NCBI GenBank assembly: GCA_965247475.1
Contig: OZ252016.1
Coordinates: forward strand, 806,001-870,000
Direction of reading: 5' to 3'
Length of the DNA: 64,000 nucleotides
DNA from: G965247475 sp965247475
Lineage (GTDB): Bacteria; Chloroflexota; UBA11872
The notes beneath the pieces were generated by a model that saw only the letters and a list, made by a program, of their open reading frames with translations, did not search any database and was not told the origin of the DNA. The position numbers and the translations under genes are program-made. Each line of letters begins with the position of its first letter. Position 1 is the first letter of the stretch. Positions 36,371 through 45,179 of this stretch are shown here, one piece after another.

Positions 36371-38405
36371 CGTCGGGTCGCTGGCGGCTCGGCTGCGCCG
36401 CGGGGCGGCGGCGCTCATGACGCCGCGGATCGCGCTGCTCACGCTGATCGTGGGCGGCGCGGCGCTGCGGGTCTTCAGGCTGGCGGAACTCGGCGATTTC
36501 GACTTCGACGAAGTCGCATCGATCTGGTACGCGCGATCGGATCCCGGCGACATATTCAGCACGATCGCCGGCGCCCCGTTCGAGCACCCGCCCTTCTACT
36601 ACGTCGCGCTGCACTACTGGATATCGTGGTTCGGTGAGGCCGAGCCGATCGCGCGGGCCTTTTCCATACCGTTCGGCGTGCTGCTGATTCCCGCGACGTA
36701 CCGCCTGGCGCGGTGCTACGTGCGCGAATGGCCCGCGGTCTTCGCGGCCGGCGTCGTGACGGCGTCGCCGCTGCTGGTCTTCTACAGCCGCGAGACCCGC
36801 ATGTACGCGCCGGCCGCCCTGTTCGGCGTGCTCGCGCTGGTGTTCTTCGAGCAGGCCATGCGAGGCGGACGACGGCGCCACTGGGTGGGTCTTGCCGCGA
36901 CGCTCGTCATCGGCGCCTACGTCGATTTCACCATCGCACTGGCCGCGGTCGCGATGACCGTGGTGCTGCTGTTCCGCTACCGGGTCTCGCCGCGCCGGGT
37001 CACCGGCTTCCTGATTCTGGAACTCGTCGCAATCGCCTTTGTCGTGCCCTGGCTGCTGGTCGCGAGCGGCCTGCGCGACAGCCTGCCGGCGCTGGGGACC
37101 GGGGATCTGACCCCAGGGGTGCTAGGCGCGGTGGCTTCAAGCGCGGGACTCGATTTGTTCGTCGGGATCGAGGACGTGCGCGGCGGGCGCTCGGCCCTCG
37201 TCGTAGCGATCTTCACCGGCGCGCTCGTGGTCGCGGGCATCGCGATCTCGGCCGTCCGGCGGCGTCACGGGCTGCTGGTCGCGTATCTTGGCGCTTCGGT
37301 CGGTTTCCTGGCCCTGTTGCTCGTGTTCGACAAGCAGTACCAGGCCCGCTATGTGCTGCCCGCGGTCCCGGCGGCGGCGATACTCGCGGCGATCGCACTG
37401 GCCTCCGTGCGCGGGAAGCGGATCGCGATGCTGGTCGGGGCGGTCGCCACCGTGGCCGCCATCGCGGGTCCCGTGTTTGCGTCGCGGACCTACTTCACCG
37501 ACTACGTCCGCGCCGACTACCGGTCGATCACGACGACGATCGAGGCGCTCGCGCGACCGATACGCCCGGGCCGCGATGCAGGCAAGTTCCGCGACGCCGT
37601 CGTGCTCTCGGGTCCCTGGCAGGGTTGGTATTGGCGGCACTACTTTCCGGACTTCCTGGACAAGGTTGACGTTTGGTTCTTGCCGGACGAGGTTCCGCCC
37701 GCCGTCACATCGGCCGAGGTCGAAGCAAAGCTGGCGCGCGCTTCGGACAATCATCGGCGCCTTTGGGTGGTGCTCGCCGGCCTCGAGCAAGCCGACCCCG
37801 ATAGACGCGTGCAGTCGTGGCTTGACACGCACCTCTGGAGAGCCCGGTCCGAGGTCTACCGCAACGGCGTGCTGCACCTCTACCTGACAAATCTGATCGA
37901 CCTCGTGGATCGAAGAGGCCCAGTGCACATTGCGGGGGACTTCTACACCGAGAAGATTCACTTCGGCGGGTATCGGGAAGATCAGGGCCCCAGCGAGGCG
38001 GGGGATGGCATCCGCTTCAACATCTTTCTCCAGTCGACCCGGGACATCTCATACGATCTGCGCATTCGAGTTTCGGTGGTCGGTCCGGATGGACAGGTTT
38101 ATGCCAACGAGGAATGGGCGCGCGACCCCTGGACCCGCCGGACATCCGAATGGCCGCCCGGCGAAACATACTTGCAGCGGGCCGCCGTCTGGGTGCCGAG
38201 CGAGGCGATGCCGGGCGACTATCACGCGTACGTGGCGTTCATAGATCCCGAAGGCGCCAAGATCCCGATGACCGGCACGATGTCAAAGAATGTCTACGAG
38301 CACGAGCGCGACGCGATTCTGGGGCTCGTTCGGATCGTTGAGCCGTCGATCCCGCTCCCGAACGAGGCCGAGCTGCGCGCCGCGCTCAGCCCGCCGATCG
38401 GCTGA
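36360..38405 (+). CDS. Membrane GT-C glycosyltransferase (GT39/PMT-like) with C-terminal soluble domain
   Basis: A 681-aa protein. About eleven hydrophobic segments occupy residues 15-400. The first external loop has LGDFDFDEVASIWYARS, an Asp-Glu pair where GT-C enzymes keep the catalytic acid, and FYSRETRMYAPAALFGV is a second conserved block. Residues ~440-681 form an exposed beta-rich domain without a membrane segment. It would move a sugar from a polyprenyl-phosphate donor outside the membrane, finishing the glycan made by the upstream enzymes. The ATG overlaps the GT4 gene. Confidence 0.85.
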   Translation: MKPSVGSLAARLRRGAAALMTPRIALLTLIVGGAALRVFRLAELGDFDFDEVASIWYARSDPGDIFSTIAGAPFEHPPFYYVALHYWISWFGEAEPIARAFSIPFGVLLIPATYRLARCYVREWPAVFAAGVVTASPLLVFYSRETRMYAPAALFGVLALVFFEQAMRGGRRRHWVGLAATLVIGAYVDFTIALAAVAMTVVLLFRYRVSPRRVTGFLILELVAIAFVVPWLLVASGLRDSLPALGTGDLTPGVLGAVASSAGLDLFVGIEDVRGGRSALVVAIFTGALVVAGIAISAVRRRHGLLVAYLGASVGFLALLLVFDKQYQARYVLPAVPAAAILAAIALASVRGKRIAMLVGAVATVAAIAGPVFASRTYFTDYVRADYRSITTTIEALARPIRPGRDAGKFRDAVVLSGPWQGWYWRHYFPDFLDKVDVWFLPDEVPPAVTSAEVEAKLARASDNHRRLWVVLAGLEQADPDRRVQSWLDTHLWRARSEVYRNGVLHLYLTNLIDLVDRRGPVHIAGDFYTEKIHFGGYREDQGPSEAGDGIRFNIFLQSTRDISYDLRIRVSVVGPDGQVYANEEWARDPWTRRTSEWPPGETYLQRAAVWVPSEAMPGDYHAYVAFIDPEGAKIPMTGTMSKNVYEHERDAILGLVRIVEPSIPLPNEAELRAALSPPIG

Positions 38406-38447
38406 CGGCTCGCGTCGCGCGCGCATCGGCTGCGCGCTATTGGCCGC

Positions 38448-40025
38448 TCAGCCCGTGCCCGTTCGTCGGGTGAATGCCGCGCCGGCCTCGCGCAGCTCCG
38501 AAATGCGAATCCCGCGCGTCACGAGGAGCACGGCCAGATACCCGGCCCCCGCCGTCACCGCGGCCGCGACCCAGTAGAGGCCAAGGTCGCGCAACGGCCA
38601 CGCGATGGCGCCAAACGCCAGCGCCGCGAGGACCGGACGCACGGCGGGCTCGAGCGCGCGACGGTTGACCCGGTCGTTGCGCAACAGCCACGCGAGGATC
38701 ACGAGCAGGACGGCCTCACTGGCAATCGTCGTTGCCGCGGCGGCGACGAACCCGAAGGCGGGTACCAGCGCCAGGTTCAGCGCGAGATTGAACACCGTCG
38801 TCGTGACGAAGGCGGGCACCAGCCGCCACTGCCGGTCCTGTGATATCAGCACGTACTGCAGCGTGCCGTTGAGATAGCTGAGCGGGAGGAACCAGATCAG
38901 GATCGCGAGCGCCGTGGCGGAGGTCGGCAAGTAGTCCGGTCCCAGCAGCGCGTCAATCAGATCGGTGGCGAACACGAACAGAAACGCCACCGCCCCCGCG
39001 CCCACGGTGATCAGGATGCGCCAGGTGCGCGCGAACCAATCGGCCAGCATCGCCGGATCGGCGGCGGTCCGCGCCATCAGCGGAAACGCCGCCAGCACCA
39101 CCGCGGCCGGGAACACATTGAGTGCATTGATGAATTTGTACGCGGCGTTGTAGTGGCCGACCACGGTGGTGCCCTGCAGCGGCTGCAGGACCAGAATGTC
39201 GAGCTGCACGAACGCGGTCGCGAGCAGGCTGTTGAGCATCAGCGGGAGCGCCGCGCGGGCGAGTCCGCGGAGATCCTCGGAACCCGCGCGCCAGCCGTCT
39301 CGGAGCAGTTCGAAGCCGACCGGCCGGGCGAGCGCGATGAACGTCACGGCGCTCGAGATGAGCCCCGCGAGCGCGATTCCAAGCACGCCCAGGCCCGCGC
39401 CCAGAAACACTAGGCCAAGTCCGACCGTCAGACCGGATGTTCCGGCCACGACCAGACCGCGGCGATCCATTCGTTCCCAGCCACCGTAGATCGAGGCGTA
39501 GGCTTGATTCACCGCCGATGGGACCAGCCCCGCCGCCAAGAGGCCCGCCGTCGCCAGCGTCACGTCCGAGATCGTGCCCGTCAGCCGGTAGATGCCCGCC
39601 ACCAGAACCATCGTCGGAACGCTCACGGCCACAAGCCGCACGCGCAGCGCCAGCGACGCCCGGAACCAGCGCTCGGTCTGCGCGCTGTCGCGCGCGACCT
39701 CGCGCGTCAGCAGCGTTCCGAGCCCGAAGTCCACCAGCGCCGCGAAGTACAGCAGCAGGTTCAAGGCGAACGCGTACTCGCCGTTGCCCTCCGGTTTGAG
39801 CAGCCGGAGCGCCACGATCCAGAAGCCCCAGAACAAGATCCGATCGGCCAGATTGGTAGCGATCGGTGTGATGGCGTTGCGGGCGAACCGTCGTTGGCCC
39901 GGCTCTGGCGCGCGCTCGTGGGGGGGGCTGACCGGCCGCAATGCCAGAACGGACAGGAAGACGACGGCCAGCGCGGCCAATAGGCCGCCGGCTGCGGCGA
40001 GGATTGGGGTTGAGCCGGCGGCCAC
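38448..40025 (-). CDS. Polysaccharide/oligosaccharide flippase (Wzx/MATE-like)
   Basis: A 525-aa membrane protein with 13-14 hydrophobic segments. RFARNAITPIATNLADRILFW starts the family block (first 20 residues of it shown by R-F-A to F), with ALRLLKPEGNGEYAFALNLL and LDILVLQPLQGTTVVGHYNAAYKF typical of polysaccharide-biosynthesis flippases. An extra N-terminal helix precedes it. It flips lipid-linked glycan across the membrane. It is convergent with the glycosyltransferase operon and probably belongs to the same pathway. Start GTG 40025. Confidence 0.9.
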   Translation of the reverse strand: MAAGSTPILAAAGGLLAALAVVFLSVLALRPVSPPHERAPEPGQRRFARNAITPIATNLADRILFWGFWIVALRLLKPEGNGEYAFALNLLLYFAALVDFGLGTLLTREVARDSAQTERWFRASLALRVRLVAVSVPTMVLVAGIYRLTGTISDVTLATAGLLAAGLVPSAVNQAYASIYGGWERMDRRGLVVAGTSGLTVGLGLVFLGAGLGVLGIALAGLISSAVTFIALARPVGFELLRDGWRAGSEDLRGLARAALPLMLNSLLATAFVQLDILVLQPLQGTTVVGHYNAAYKFINALNVFPAAVVLAAFPLMARTAADPAMLADWFARTWRILITVGAGAVAFLFVFATDLIDALLGPDYLPTSATALAILIWFLPLSYLNGTLQYVLISQDRQWRLVPAFVTTTVFNLALNLALVPAFGFVAAAATTIASEAVLLVILAWLLRNDRVNRRALEPAVRPVLAALAFGAIAWPLRDLGLYWVAAAVTAGAGYLAVLLVTRGIRISELREAGAAFTRRTGTG

Positions 40026-40176
40026 TATGGGGAGGTTTGCGGACCCGGCCCCCTTACGGGACCTCCGCCCTCACGCGATGGGTCCACGCCACATATAACG
40101 TGCTGCATCCACAAAATGTTGCGCGGTTCTCGCCATACATACAAGATTGTCAGACGAGCGCGAGGGACAGTCTGCC

Positions 40177-40365
40177 GTGGCCTCACTGACGACGAACGAA
40201 TACGAGTGTCTCGACTGCGGAAACCGCTATCGAGTCCTGCTCAAATTCGTCGCCACGCGAAATGACGACCGCGGCTGCCCGGACTGCGGGAGCTTCAATC
40301 GCCGCCGCCGGCGCGATGGGCTCGGCCTGCTCCGGGACGTATTCCTGACGCACAGCACTGTCTGA
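40177..40365 (+). CDS. Small zinc-ribbon protein
   Basis: A 62-aa protein with two CxxC knuckles, YECLDCGNRY and CPDCGSFNRR, spaced like FmdB-type zinc ribbons. GTG 40177 has GAGGGA 9 bases upstream and is preferred to an in-frame TTG at 40147 that lacks a site. The C-terminus is Arg-rich. Function unknown; possibly a nucleic-acid-associated regulator. Confidence 0.6.
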   Translation: MASLTTNEYECLDCGNRYRVLLKFVATRNDDRGCPDCGSFNRRRRRDGLGLLRDVFLTHSTV

Positions 40366-40503
40366 CTGGTCTCCGATGGCGTTGGCGGGTCCAACGCGAC
40401 ACTCGCCGGGGTCATGGATCTGCTCGGAGACGACTGAGCGACCCGCCGCTTTGGGGCATCTCCGTACAATCGCCGGGCCCGCGCGTCCAACCGCCACTAT
40501 TCC

Positions 40504-41127
40504 TTGGGCTACGACCTAACCCCGCCGGCTCGGCGCGCATTGTGGGTGCTTGCCCTGACGTTCGCCGTCTTTGGCCTCTTCTTGCTGTTCGAGCGGGCCA
40601 TGGCGCGATGCGGGCTGGACTTGATCGTCTACTACGAGCCCGCCACGGTCAGCGAGAACCGACGGCTGCCCTCCGATGGTCGGGATGATCCCGCCCTCGC
40701 GATTCGAACCGTCCTCACGTTTGACGAGGTCAAGTTCCGCAGCCTGACCGCGCTGATGTTCCACGGAGACGCGCTGGCCACGGTGGACGCTGCGTTTCTC
40801 CGCGATGAGTACCTGCGCGGGACGGTGATCGTGGGCGTCAACACGCCCGTCCAGACCATGGCCGGGCTGCTCGACCCAACGCTGCCCGACGTCGTGACGG
40901 TCCCCGACAATCTTCGTGAGCCGTTCTTCCTGGTCGTAACCAGGAATCCCGAGCATTGCCTGAACGGGTTGCGCGCGGGTTGTGGTGACTTCGTCGTGGA
41001 GGCTCACAGCTTCGTGGGATTCCCGGACCTAGACAAACAGGTCCGCGCGGCGTTGGAGGTGCGCCTGCGGGAGCTGCGGGCGGAGCGCGAGGCGCAGGCC
41101 GCGGTCACGTCGGCCCCAGGCTCTTGA
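40504..41127 (+). CDS. Single-span membrane protein of unknown function
   Basis: A 207-aa protein with one hydrophobic segment (residues ~12-31, LWVLALTFAVFGLFLLFERA) and an exposed remainder: TVLTFDEVKFRSLTALMF, GTVIVGVNTPVQTMAGLL, EHCLNGLRAGCGDFVVEA. TTG start. The C-terminal 25 residues are charged and probably helical. A TACAAT box lies about 35 bp upstream. I do not recognise the family. Confidence 0.55.
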   Translation: MGYDLTPPARRALWVLALTFAVFGLFLLFERAMARCGLDLIVYYEPATVSENRRLPSDGRDDPALAIRTVLTFDEVKFRSLTALMFHGDALATVDAAFLRDEYLRGTVIVGVNTPVQTMAGLLDPTLPDVVTVPDNLREPFFLVVTRNPEHCLNGLRAGCGDFVVEAHSFVGFPDLDKQVRAALEVRLRELRAEREAQAAVTSAPGS

Positions 41128-41289
41128 CCGCGGCGCATGCGTTACACGCGTCCGCCGCGGACGTTCAATAGCGCGAGATGATGGCGGAGACTGAGTCGTC
41201 TGGCGACCCCCGATCGCACGCAGGTCCGGCCCCGTGCGCGTCGGGCGCCGCCGGCCGCCGAGCGAAAGCGCCGCACTAGATTGCCGGCC

Positions 41290-43011
41290 ATGGAGCGTCG
41301 AACGTCCCACCATTGGACGGCGCACCGGCTCGGTCGGAGACCGGTGCTGGCGGCGCTGGCGCTCGCGCCGTGGCTCGCTCGCGCGTCCGGCGTGCAGGCT
41401 CAAGAGGCCCAGGAGAGCCAAGAGACCCCCGACTTCAGCGCGTCGCTCGAGTCGGCCGTGTTCGGCGCAAGGTCGCCATGGGGCGTGGCCGTCGATCGCC
41501 AAGGCCGCGTGCACATCACCGATTCCCAGCAGCATCAAGTCGTGCGGCGAGCGCCGGACAGCGTCTGGTTCCAGATCATCTCGAGCGAAGGCACGGCGGC
41601 GGGACACCTGCGACGGCCGCAAGGAATAGCGCTCGATCCCTCGGGCGAGATCTACGTGGTGGACGGGGGCAACCAGCGGATTCAAGTGTTCTCGGCCGAG
41701 GGGGTGTTCCTCCGCGGGTGGGGAGGGCGTGGCGGCGATCCGGGTGAGTTCAGGGCGCCGCGCGGGATCGACATCGGACCCGACGGGCACGTCTATGTTG
41801 CGGATGGCTTCAATGACCGGATTCAAAAGTTCACCCTCGAGGGCGAATTCGTCGCGTCCTGGGGCTCGCGCGGCCGCGAGGAGGGCCAGTTCAGCTCACC
41901 CACCGGCATTGCCGTGAGCCCATCTGGCACGGTCTTCGTTGCCGACCGGTTTCGCGACCGGGTCCAGGCCTTCACGCCCGACGGTGTATTCGTTCGCTTC
42001 GCGGCGGCGGCCCCGGACATCCGAAGCCCGGTCGGCGTCGCGGTCGATGCCGCCGAGCGCCTCTACGTGAGCGAAGACGTTGACCATCGAGTGGCCGTGT
42101 TCGACCCGGACGGGACTCTCATCGGTCGATTCGGCGTCGAGGGCAGATCGCTCGGTCAATTCCACTTTCCGCGCGACGTCGCGCTGGACGAGGCCGGGAA
42201 GGTCTACGTCGCCGACAGCTTCAATCTGCGAGTTCAGGTGTTCGCGACCTCGTTGCCGGCGCTCACGCCGCCGCCGGGGTCGGCGGATCTCTCTATCGGG
42301 ATCGCTTTGACCAGCCCACACGCGTCTCCGTTGCCGCACAACATTGTCGACCTGCAGGTGCGGCTCGATGACGAGCTGTGGACGATCGGGTTTCGATCCT
42401 ATTTTCGCGCCACCGGCGGCCTGCGCCGCTGGGGATGGGCGATATCCGAGCCGCTCCGCGAGCATGCGGGCACCGTCACGCAGTACTTCCAACGCGGCGT
42501 CATGGATTGGGCGTCCGACGGCCGCGGTGGATATGCGGTCTTCCCGCGGCCGGTCTGGGACTACATCGGCGGCGGTCGCGGGGGCGCTCCCGACATGGGG
42601 GTCGAGACGGCGGTGCTGTCCGATCAGCCAGGCGAGGTCGTTGGAGACTGGGGGCATCGTGTCTCCAACTTCGCGATCGACGGCACCGAGGTCGGGTTCG
42701 CCGACTTCTTTGATGAGTTCGGCGGCCGGGAGATGTTCGGCGCGCCGCGCACAGAGGCGCGAGTCGACACCGGCGCCGCCGGCACGGTCTTCGATTGGCA
42801 GTCGACCCGCGGCGTGATCCGACAGTACTTTCAGAACGCCGTCTTCGAGCACGCACCGAGCCTGCAGCCGCCCGTGCAGCTCAAGCTTCTCGGCGTCCGG
42901 CTCCGCGATCGTTCATATCCGAACGAGTCCTGGCAAACGGTCGGCCCGTTCGCCGACGCCGCACCCGTGGCCGTTGGGGAGCAGATCCCCATTGAGCTCG
43001 TGACCGCCTAG
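41290..43011 (+). CDS. Secreted NHL-repeat protein with C-terminal QYF-type repeats
   Basis: A 573-aa protein. A signal-like segment (RPVLAALALAPWLARASGVQA) ends near residue 36. Residues ~50-325 are NHL blades (GVAVDRQGRVHITDSQ, GIDIGPDGHVYVADGF, GIAVSPSGTVFVADRF, DVALDEAGKVYVADSF). Residues ~350-560 contain two copies of a block with FRSYFRATGGLRRWG...TQYFQRGVM and ADFFDEFGGREMFG...IRQYFQNAVFE. This block is familiar from extracellular proteins of Chloroflexota. ATG 41290 is preferred to TTG 41281; TAGATT lies about 8 bp upstream. It is convergent with the LCP gene, overlapping by 4 bases. Probably a cell-surface binding protein. Confidence 0.8.
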   Translation: MERRTSHHWTAHRLGRRPVLAALALAPWLARASGVQAQEAQESQETPDFSASLESAVFGARSPWGVAVDRQGRVHITDSQQHQVVRRAPDSVWFQIISSEGTAAGHLRRPQGIALDPSGEIYVVDGGNQRIQVFSAEGVFLRGWGGRGGDPGEFRAPRGIDIGPDGHVYVADGFNDRIQKFTLEGEFVASWGSRGREEGQFSSPTGIAVSPSGTVFVADRFRDRVQAFTPDGVFVRFAAAAPDIRSPVGVAVDAAERLYVSEDVDHRVAVFDPDGTLIGRFGVEGRSLGQFHFPRDVALDEAGKVYVADSFNLRVQVFATSLPALTPPPGSADLSIGIALTSPHASPLPHNIVDLQVRLDDELWTIGFRSYFRATGGLRRWGWAISEPLREHAGTVTQYFQRGVMDWASDGRGGYAVFPRPVWDYIGGGRGGAPDMGVETAVLSDQPGEVVGDWGHRVSNFAIDGTEVGFADFFDEFGGREMFGAPRTEARVDTGAAGTVFDWQSTRGVIRQYFQNAVFEHAPSLQPPVQLKLLGVRLRDRSYPNESWQTVGPFADAAPVAVGEQIPIELVTA

Positions 43012-44177
43012 TAGAACGAGACGCAGTTGTCGCGGACGAATCTGGGGCTGCCCTGATCGTCCGTGTGGTCTTGCGTGGACTCGGTCAGCGCCGTGCGCAC
43101 GAAGTCTCGGATGGCGTCCACGTCCGGCCGCAGCAGGTTGGCGCCGTCCTCGCCCTGAATCGATCGCAGGAGCTGCTGGTCGCGACCATGGATCGTCCAG
43201 GAGTTGATTCGCTCAGGCGGGATGCGGAGTGCGAGCTCGCCGAGCGCCGCGATGCGATCGAACGGGAAGTCGGTTTGGAACGCACCCTCCAGACTCGCCA
43301 GCACGCCTGGCGCGCTGACCACCAGCGCCGGCGACAGCGCCTGGTCGCGCAGGCCGCGCACGACCTGTTGCTGCCGGCAGATGCGTGCGAAGTCCCCCTG
43401 CGGGTCGTACTTTCGCGAGCGCGCGTACGCCACGGCCTCTCGCCCGTTGAGTTCGTTCGTGCCCGGCTCGAGAATCAGCCGCACCTCCTCGTCGGTGTCG
43501 AGATACACGAAACGCTCGTCGAACTCGCGGTTCGAGGTGATCCGCACGCCGCCGAGCTGATCGATGATCCGCTCGACACCCTGGAAGTTCACCATCGCCC
43601 AGTGGTGAACCTGCAAGCCCGTGAGATTCCGGATCGACTGAATCAGCTCGTCGATGCCCTCGCGCTTGTAGACCTCGTTGAGCCGCGAGCTATGGCCCTC
43701 ACACGCGCCCAGACACAGATCCCGTGGGATCGACAGGATGAACACCGTATCGGTCTGCGGATCGAGGCTGACGATCATCATCACGTCCGTGTTGCCCTCG
43801 AAGTGACTCGCCTTGTCGATCCCGAGCAGAAGCAGATTCAACCGATTCTGGCCGGTCCAGGTGTCGGTCAGCTCGGGTGTCGGCGTGGGAGTGGGAAGGG
43901 CCGCGATGGTCGGAGTTGGCGTCGGCGGGTTCTCGCCGGCCGCCCTGGTCGTGAGCGTAGGGGCCGGTGCCTCCGGCGCGGCGGGCGAAGGCGTGTTCGC
44001 CACCGGCGCGACCGTGTCCCGGGCGACGGCGATGACCGCCGGCTCGTTCGCGGTCCGTTCCACCGGCGCCGATGGTGAGATCGTGCTGATGGCGGGTTCA
44101 GCTGTCGCGCCGACGCACGCCGCAAGCGTAAGGCTCACAATCAGCGCGGACGCTGCGAGTCGCGAGAGCCGATTCAC
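43008..44177 (-). CDS. LytR-CpsA-Psr (LCP) family protein, lipoprotein form
   Basis: A 389-aa protein. From GTG 44177 the N-terminus is a lipoprotein signal (ALIVSLTLAACVG, Cys ~20), then a Pro/Thr-rich spacer, then the LCP domain: LNLLLLGIDKASHFEGNTD, VSLDPQTDTVFILSIPRDL, HSSRLNEVYKREGI, GVRITSNREF, LNGREAVAYARSRK. The conserved Arg/Asp residues that bind the pyrophosphate lipid are present. LCP proteins attach teichoic-acid-like or other glycans to peptidoglycan or proteins, so this may anchor the glycan made by the 32-40 kb cluster. A TTG at 44243 would lengthen the N-terminus without a better signal. Confidence 0.9.
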   Translation of the reverse strand: MNRLSRLAASALIVSLTLAACVGATAEPAISTISPSAPVERTANEPAVIAVARDTVAPVANTPSPAAPEAPAPTLTTRAAGENPPTPTPTIAALPTPTPTPELTDTWTGQNRLNLLLLGIDKASHFEGNTDVMMIVSLDPQTDTVFILSIPRDLCLGACEGHSSRLNEVYKREGIDELIQSIRNLTGLQVHHWAMVNFQGVERIIDQLGGVRITSNREFDERFVYLDTDEEVRLILEPGTNELNGREAVAYARSRKYDPQGDFARICRQQQVVRGLRDQALSPALVVSAPGVLASLEGAFQTDFPFDRIAALGELALRIPPERINSWTIHGRDQQLLRSIQGEDGANLLRPDVDAIRDFVRTALTESTQDHTDDQGSPRFVRDNCVSFY

Positions 44178-44294
44178 GGCTGGCGTCAAATGGCGTATCC
44201 GAAGCGCACTGCCGCCAGGCGCCTCCAGGTTGGATCGAAGCAATCTATCATCGGCGTCTGGGCGAGCACTGCCATCCGATCAATCGGTGCGCGG

Positions 44295-45179
44295 ATGTCT
44301 GGCGTGATGCGGGGGTCGGGAGAGCGGCCGCATCCGGCGTCGGTAGAGGTCACGCCGGAGTTCCGACGCCGATTTCAACGCCGCGTGGTCGACTGGTATC
44401 GGCGGTACGGACGCGATCTGCCGTGGAGGCGAACCAGCGATCCGTACCACGTGGCGGTGTCCGAGATCCTGCTGCAGCAGACGCAAGCGCGTCGAGTGGC
44501 GCCCGTGTTCGAGGCGTTCGTCGATCGCTTTCCGACCGTCGGCGATCTTCACGCCGCGCCGGTGGACGACGTGAAGCGGCTTACCGATCCGCTCGGATAT
44601 CACGTGCGCGGCACCTGGTTGAAGGAACTGGCGGCGCGCGTCGTCGAACGGCACGGCGGTGAGCTCCCGACCGATCTGGCAGAGTTGCGCGGCCTTCCGG
44701 GATTGGGGCCGTACGCGGCCGCCGCGGTGATGGTCTTCGGGCATCGGCGCCGCGCGGCGCTGCTGGACACGAACATCGCGCGCGTCTATACGCGTTCGGT
44801 CGGCCTTCCGTCCCAGGGCTCGTTCTATCGAGATACGTCGTACCTCACCGAGCTGGCCGAGTGCCTGGTCCCGGCCCGGCGGTTCTTTGACTATCACCAG
44901 GGCCTCATGGACCTGGGGGCGACGATCTGTACGGCCGCGCGGCCCAAGTGCGGGGAGTGTCCGCTTCGCGCCGACTGCCGGCTCGTCAACGGAGGCCCCG
45001 CCGCGGCGCGGTGGCGCAGAGACGGGATAGAGCTCGCGGCCGAGCGAACCGTCGGCTACCGCGTCGGGTCGGGACCTACGCGTCCCGGTGTTCGGAGCCG
45101 TTCGGCACCCCGCCGCCGTCCGAGGTCCGATCGCTCCGCGTCTCGGCCGCGCGAATCGCGGCGTCGGCCGCGCGAGTAA
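44295..45179 (+). CDS. A/G-specific adenine glycosylase-like (MutY/Nth family)
   Basis: A 294-aa HhH-GPD glycosylase. LPWRRTSDPYHVAVSEILLQQTQARRV is the MutY-like start (E in SEILLQQT). The hairpin-helix is LRGLPGLGPYAAAAVM, LLDTNIARVYTRS carries the catalytic Asp, and the iron-sulfur loop is C-x6-C-x2-C-x5-C (CTAARPKCGECPLRADC). There is no C-terminal NUDIX-like 8-oxoG reader, as in several short MutY homologues. It removes mispaired adenine. The last ~35 residues are Arg/Ser-rich and overlap antisense coding of the GT9 gene by 104 bp. Confidence 0.87.
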   Translation: MSGVMRGSGERPHPASVEVTPEFRRRFQRRVVDWYRRYGRDLPWRRTSDPYHVAVSEILLQQTQARRVAPVFEAFVDRFPTVGDLHAAPVDDVKRLTDPLGYHVRGTWLKELAARVVERHGGELPTDLAELRGLPGLGPYAAAAVMVFGHRRRAALLDTNIARVYTRSVGLPSQGSFYRDTSYLTELAECLVPARRFFDYHQGLMDLGATICTAARPKCGECPLRADCRLVNGGPAAARWRRDGIELAAERTVGYRVGSGPTRPGVRSRSAPRRRPRSDRSASRPRESRRRPRE

